Source: Hyphomonadaceae bacterium (lineage in GTDB: Bacteria > Pseudomonadota > Alphaproteobacteria > Caulobacterales > Aquidulcibacteraceae). Taken from it: 64,000 bases of DNA. The notes beneath the pieces are model-generated. The model was not told where the DNA came from, ran no database searches, and saw nothing but the letters and a program-made list of their open reading frames with translations. Each line of letters starts with the position of its first letter. Position 1 is the stretch's first letter. Shown piece by piece: positions 60,479-64,000 of the stretch. The position numbers were made by a program, and so were the translations under genes. Location: the NCBI GenBank assembly GCA_019753105.1, contig JAIELJ010000006.1, forward strand, positions 124,001-188,000, given 5' to 3'.

Positions 60479-60877
60479 ATGGCGGAAGATTGCGCCGCTG
60501 AGAGTTTAGAACCCCGCGGGCCCAGCAATTCTGACCAGCGTCCACATCCGATACTCTGGGCGATGCCGGTGGTCGTCTTGGCCGTCGCGCTGGTGCTGCT
60601 CGCCGCTGCGCTTCCGCCCGCGCTTGTCTACCTGCCGGATGCGGTTCTCACCCTGGTGCGGCTCGGTGTGAGCTTCTGCGCGGCGCTGATCGCTTATGCA
60701 ATGTGGCACAAAAACGCGGCGTGGAGTTTGGCGTTCGCCGGGCTTGGACTACTCTACAATCCCGTGCTGACGATCCATTTACGTGAGAGTGCTTGGATGA
60801 TCGCGCATTCGGCGGCGCTGCTTCTGTTCGTCCTGCACTGGACGGCCGTGGGCGCGAAGCTTAGCCGCGAGCCTTAG
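60479..60877 (+). CDS. small membrane protein of unknown function
   Basis: The ATG at 60479 gives 132 residues with about four spans (PVVVLAVALVLLAAALPPALVYL, TLVRLGVSFCAALIAYAMW, WSLAFAGLGLLYNP, WMIAHSAALLLFVLHW). The FAGLGLLYNPVLTIHL segment is seen in DUF6804-like proteins, but I am not certain. No clear ribosome-binding site is seen, so the start may differ. Confidence 0.6.
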   Translation: MAEDCAAESLEPRGPSNSDQRPHPILWAMPVVVLAVALVLLAAALPPALVYLPDAVLTLVRLGVSFCAALIAYAMWHKNAAWSLAFAGLGLLYNPVLTIHLRESAWMIAHSAALLLFVLHWTAVGAKLSREP

Positions 60878-61164
60878 GACTGCACACGCGCTGGTCAGGC
60901 CGGAGCCGTCAGCTGCGCACGCCACTCGCCAGGCTAGCCCGCGCGAAGCGGCGCTCTATTTCGCCTCTGCGCGAGGCCGCATAGCGATTTTCTAGCCGCT
61001 CGATTTCTGCTTCCAGTTCACCGTCGCGGCCGGGCGCGCCTCCGCGAGGTCGAAGTCAAACGCGACAAGTGCCCTACTCGCGCGTCCGCACCCTTCCTGG
61101 CGTCTAGCACTTGCACTCGTCTCCGGACCGCCGTCCATCACCGCGTCAGACCGGAGAGTCTCGA
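60878..61164. other. 287-nt gap without a gene
   Basis: No convincing open frame or structure before the repeat copy that follows. Confidence 0.4.
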
Positions 61165-61272
61165 AAGGGCCAGCGTGCGTCGTAGCCGAGATTTTCGCGA
61201 GCGGCCTACTCTCTCGATTGCTGTCAGTCGCTTAGCACCAGCGGCAACGGCGTGTTGTCGCCGAAAGTCGCC
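61165..61272 (+). repeat. intergenic repeat family, copy 11 (second subtype)
   Basis: AAGGGCCAGCGTGCGTCGTAG, GAGATTTTCGCGAGCGGCCTA, CTCTCGATTGCTGTCAGTCG and TGTCGCCGAAAGTCGCC. Confidence 0.85.
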
Positions 61273-61419
61273 ACTAAGCCCGCACCAGCGAAAGTCGCGC
61301 ATGCGACCGACAACGGCCGGTCGACTACTATAGTTCGGGACGACGATCTCCTGGACGGCGATCAATGCAAGAGGCCGCCCTTGCGATCATGATGCTCACG
61401 CTGCGGCGGCTCGGCGGCC

Positions 61420-62193
61420 CTACAGCGCCGCGCGCACTGCGATATCGTCATCAGGCCACATCGGCGTAGGCAATGCAGCCAGGCCAGGCTTGGAAAACAA
61501 ATAGCCCTGCATCAGGTCCACGCCGAGATCACGCAGCGCGTCAAACTCAGCGGCCGTTTCTACGCCCTCGCAGATCGCCGTGACGCCCAGATCGCGCAAC
61601 ATGTTGAGCGTGTTGCGTACGATGGTCTGCTTCACCGCACTTTTCTCGATGCCGCGAATGAGATCCATATCAAGCTTGACGAGATCAGGCTGAAAGTTGG
61701 CAAGCAAGCCAAGGCCGGCATAGCCCGCGCCGAAATCGTCGATCGCAGTCTTAAAGCCCATCGCCCGATAGCTGCGCAGGATATTGAGCACGTGCGCGGT
61801 ATCGAGCCGCTCAACCTCGGTAAATTCGAAGATAATGCGCTGGACTGGAAATCCCGTGCGTAGCGCGGCGGCCAAAGTCAGCCGAATGCAGGCGCGTGGC
61901 TCATAGACGGCGTTCGGCAGGAAATTGATCGAGAGCAGCGCGTCTTGATCAGCCAGCTTCAGGTCGGACGCCAACTCGATGGCCTTGACGCGGCACTTCT
62001 GATCGAAGGCATACCGATTGGCATCGGACACCTGCGCCAGGACGACCCCGGCACCTTCGCCGCCCTGGCCACGCACCAGCGCCTCGTGCGCGAACACACG
62101 TCGATCTGCGACGTGCACGATCGGTTGAAACGCCATGGTGAGCGGCAAGTCGAACGCTGCGCCATCGCGGCAGCCTTGGCAGGTCGTAGGCAT
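61420..62193 (-). CDS. EAL-domain cyclic di-GMP phosphodiesterase
   Basis: The 257-residue protein is a stand-alone EAL domain. It begins after a short Cys-containing head (PTTCQGCRDG) with LTMAFQPIVHV, the signature HEALVRG, the metal-binding Asn in LSINFLP, Glu in FEFTEVERL, the Asp pair in DDFGAGYAGLGLL, Lys in LVKLDMDLI, and EGVETAAEF. Catalytic residues appear complete, so it should hydrolyse c-di-GMP. There is no receiver or GGDEF domain. Confidence 0.9.
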   Translation of the reverse strand: MPTTCQGCRDGAAFDLPLTMAFQPIVHVADRRVFAHEALVRGQGGEGAGVVLAQVSDANRYAFDQKCRVKAIELASDLKLADQDALLSINFLPNAVYEPRACIRLTLAAALRTGFPVQRIIFEFTEVERLDTAHVLNILRSYRAMGFKTAIDDFGAGYAGLGLLANFQPDLVKLDMDLIRGIEKSAVKQTIVRNTLNMLRDLGVTAICEGVETAAEFDALRDLGVDLMQGYLFSKPGLAALPTPMWPDDDIAVRAAL

Positions 62194-62371
62194 CAGGCAG
62201 ATCCGCTCTCTAGTCAGCGGAGCTTAACGAGTGACTGCAAACAAATCGTCGTGCTCGTACGGTTTACAAGCCATAAACCAGTAGGCCTGGATGAGGCGCT
62301 CCGTCGATCAGAGCGTCCACAAGAGCCGCCGTCACGGCGTCACTCACCACTGAGCGGCGTGGGTCGGTGAC

Positions 62372-62453
62372 TTCCAATGGACGGCCCACTCTCTCGATTG
62401 CGGTCAGTCGCTATGCGCCCGCAGCAACGGCACGATCTGGCCGAATGCAGCCA
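62372..62453 (+). repeat. intergenic repeat family, copy 12 (second subtype)
   Basis: GGACGGCCCACTCTCTCGAT, TGCGGTCAGTCGCTATGCGC and TGGCCGAATGCAGCCA. The 5' third is degraded. Confidence 0.75.
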
Positions 62454-63128
62454 CTATCCTTGTTCCCTGGATCGGCGCGCTTTCACCATGGCTGGCGCGA
62501 GAAGCAGGCCGAGCGCATCCACAACGAAGTGCGCCAACACGCATGCCCAGAGATCGCCGCTAACAAGAAAAAGCGCAGTCAGCACTGCACCTGCCGCTGC
62601 AACCGTTGGCAGATGCGACCACTTCCAACGCAAATGGGCGGCCGTAAACGCAGCAAGCGACAGGGCTGCGGCGAGATGCGTATCTCCCGTTAGCGCGGCT
62701 CCCACGCCGATGCCTACGCCACGATACAGCAGTTCTTCCACGCCCGCCGCCGTCGTCACGAGGAACAAGCGAAGCGGCCATGGACGCGTGGCGATCTCAG
62801 CGAAACTCTCACGATCGCCGACGGACAGCTTTAGGATGCGTTGCAGCCCAATGGCGAGGCCCGATGCGGCCAAAACCGCCAATGCGCCACCAAGCCCCCA
62901 GTAGAGCGTATTTGCTGAAAGCTGATCAGCGCCCAACATCGACAGCACTTGTTGGTTCGCAGGAGATGCGACGAGCAGACCAACGACCACAGACGCGACC
63001 AGCCAAAACAAAAGCCGAGTCCGCACAGACAGGGTATCTGCCTGGAAGCTGCGGGCCATCCAAAGAACAAGCGGCATCCCCAAGAGCGCAAGCCCGAGCG
63101 CCATCCAGTCGACAATCACAACGCCCAC
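62454..63128 (-). CDS. CPBP-family intramembrane protease
   Basis: The 224-residue protein has about seven membrane spans. The CPBP (Rce1-like) motifs are EELLYRG and the later histidine segments FTAAHLRWKW and LAHFVVDALGLLLAP. These are intramembrane endopeptidases, often for maturation or immunity of peptide toxins; no target is adjacent. Confidence 0.88.
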   Translation of the reverse strand: MGVVIVDWMALGLALLGMPLVLWMARSFQADTLSVRTRLLFWLVASVVVGLLVASPANQQVLSMLGADQLSANTLYWGLGGALAVLAASGLAIGLQRILKLSVGDRESFAEIATRPWPLRLFLVTTAAGVEELLYRGVGIGVGAALTGDTHLAAALSLAAFTAAHLRWKWSHLPTVAAAGAVLTALFLVSGDLWACVLAHFVVDALGLLLAPAMVKARRSREQG

Positions 63129-63227
63129 CTATCGCGCATCCCGCAGCCCAGCACAGAAACAGGGCGAAAGTGGAACGCCTGCCGCGAAGACGGCCCTTAG
63201 AAAGCTCTGGCTACCAAGCAAACGGCC

Positions 63228-63330
63228 GTGTTGGACCAGTGTTGGACCAGTGTTGGACGTAGCACAGATTTGCGCGGGTAACCTACAACGCCCGGCCCTG
63301 TTGACGGCTCAAGTTCGTCGAAGATTGCCG
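63228..63330 (+). repeat. intergenic repeat family, copy 13, with an 11-bp tandem triplication
   Basis: The 5' end has the unit GTGTTGGACCA twice and a third partial unit (63228-63258). The 3' end GACGGCTCAAGTTCGTCGAA matches copies 8 and 9. Confidence 0.7.
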
Positions 63331-63586
63331 TTTGGCCTCGGGTTCAGTCCGTTCAATTCAGTCCGAGACGTTGCCATGAGTTACCTCGCCGCATCGTGCT
63401 CTACCGTGATACGTCTATGAATCGGGATTGGCGAAGGCAGCGGCGAATGCGCTAGCTGACCAGCATTCGAGGATAGCCCGTGTCGTCACAGCTTTCGGCA
63501 AGTTCGAACGCGTTTAGCCGAGTAGGCTTTCGACGCACGCCAAGCTCGCGATTTGATGGTCCAGTCTATCACTCTCAACCATCGGC
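63331..63586. other. 256-nt gap upstream of threonylcarbamoyl-AMP synthase gene
   Basis: No gene is seen. A promoter for the next gene is likely within it but is not obvious. Confidence 0.3.
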
Positions 63587-64000
63587 ATGCGGCACATGAT
63601 CGTCCCAGGCGAAGCAACGAGCATCCATGAAGCCGCAAGGCTCCTCGCCGCCGGCGACATTGTCGCGTTTCCCACGGAAACCGTCTACGCTTTAGGCGCC
63701 GATGCCGCCGACGCAGCTGCCGTGGCGAAGATCTTCGCCGCAAAGGATCGGCCACACTTCAATCCGCTCATCAGCCACGCTGCCGACATGAGCCTGCTGC
63801 GCACAGAGGCTCTCTTTGACGATCGCGCAGATCTACTGGCGGCGCATTTCTGGCCGGGCCCGCTCACGCTGGTGCTCAACAAGCATCCTTCCGCGCGGGG
63901 CGCGAGCATCACTAACGCGGGGTTGCCGTCCGTCAGCGTGCGCATCCCGGCGCATCCGGTCGCGCTGGCGATGCTGGAAGAATTCGGGCGTATCGGCAGC
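63587..64000 (+). CDS. tsaC: L-threonylcarbamoyladenylate synthase, N-terminal part (3' end outside window)
   Basis: The frame is open to the window edge. It starts at the ATG at 63587 or 63596 and reads IHEAARLLAAGDIVAFPTET, then VYALGADA, KIFAAKDRPHFNPLISH and HFWPGPLTLVLNKH, VRIPAHPVA. This is the YrdC/Sua5 signature with the ATP and threonine-binding residues. The enzyme makes threonylcarbamoyl-AMP for the t6A tRNA modification. Whether it is the short TsaC or long Sua5 form cannot be told. Confidence 0.93.
   Translation, partial: MRHMIVPGEATSIHEAARLLAAGDIVAFPTETVYALGADAADAAAVAKIFAAKDRPHFNPLISHAADMSLLRTEALFDDRADLLAAHFWPGPLTLVLNKHPSARGASITNAGLPSVSVRIPAHPVALAMLEEFGRIGS

Noticed and set aside
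35154-63330. Integron attC sites or a gene-cassette array
   Set aside because: The repeats lack the GTTRRRY and RYYYAAC ends and the long imperfect hairpin of attC sites. Flanking genes point both ways and no integrase is present.

Overview
The window looks like a chromosomal segment of a high-GC aerobic alphaproteobacterium, probably near Caulobacterales/Hyphomonadaceae. This placement is an inference from an HWE-family sensor kinase, an SdhCDAB complex of alphaproteobacterial type, a mesaconyl-CoA hydratase (ethylmalonyl-CoA pathway), CreD, DUF445, DUF2189 and tandem UspA proteins. No rRNA or tRNA gene was recognised. The left edge cuts an acyltransferase gene and the right edge cuts a threonylcarbamoyl-AMP synthase gene.

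Positions 1-23.5 kb are gene-dense and core-like, with many 4-nt ATGA start/stop overlaps. They hold a secreted EF-hand protein, an HWE kinase and receiver pair, succinate dehydrogenase (sdhCDA separated from sdhB by creD, a small membrane gene and an opposite-strand AsmA gene), mesaconyl-CoA hydratase with a CitE-type CoA lyase, pdxY, a serine hydrolase, a GT87-type membrane protein, a PPP phosphatase, rarD, acetyltransferases, asd, and rplU-rpmA with a good promoter and terminator.

Positions 23.5-35 kb are looser and more accessory. They include a Tat-type lipoprotein made of tandem DSDSG repeats, a small cytochrome c lipoprotein, a methyltransferase pseudogene, a pair of related membrane proteins, three alpha/beta hydrolases, and a probable metal operon (a 44-residue, nine-cysteine metallothionein-like protein, a membrane protein and a DUF3703 protein). 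An AraC regulator lies divergent from a hydrolase/MDR oxidoreductase/DUF2938 operon.

Positions 35-63 kb form a stress and low-oxygen type island: three more cytochrome c lipoprotein genes (one dihaem), two UspA proteins, a phasin-like protein with a P2-type cation ATPase that carries an N-terminal HMA-like extension, a DUF5132-like protein, DUF445, DUF350, a host-attachment-family protein, TerB, DUF2189, an Nramp transporter, a P450, a porin-like barrel and several orphan secreted or immunity-like proteins. Two layers of non-coding structure run through it. One is a set of FNR/FixK-type dyads (TTGA-N6-TCAA and close variants) in front of many of these genes. The other is a degenerate family of about 100-bp intergenic repeats, at least ten clear copies, all in the same orientation. 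Both were read by eye, and motif and profile searches would be needed to quantify them.
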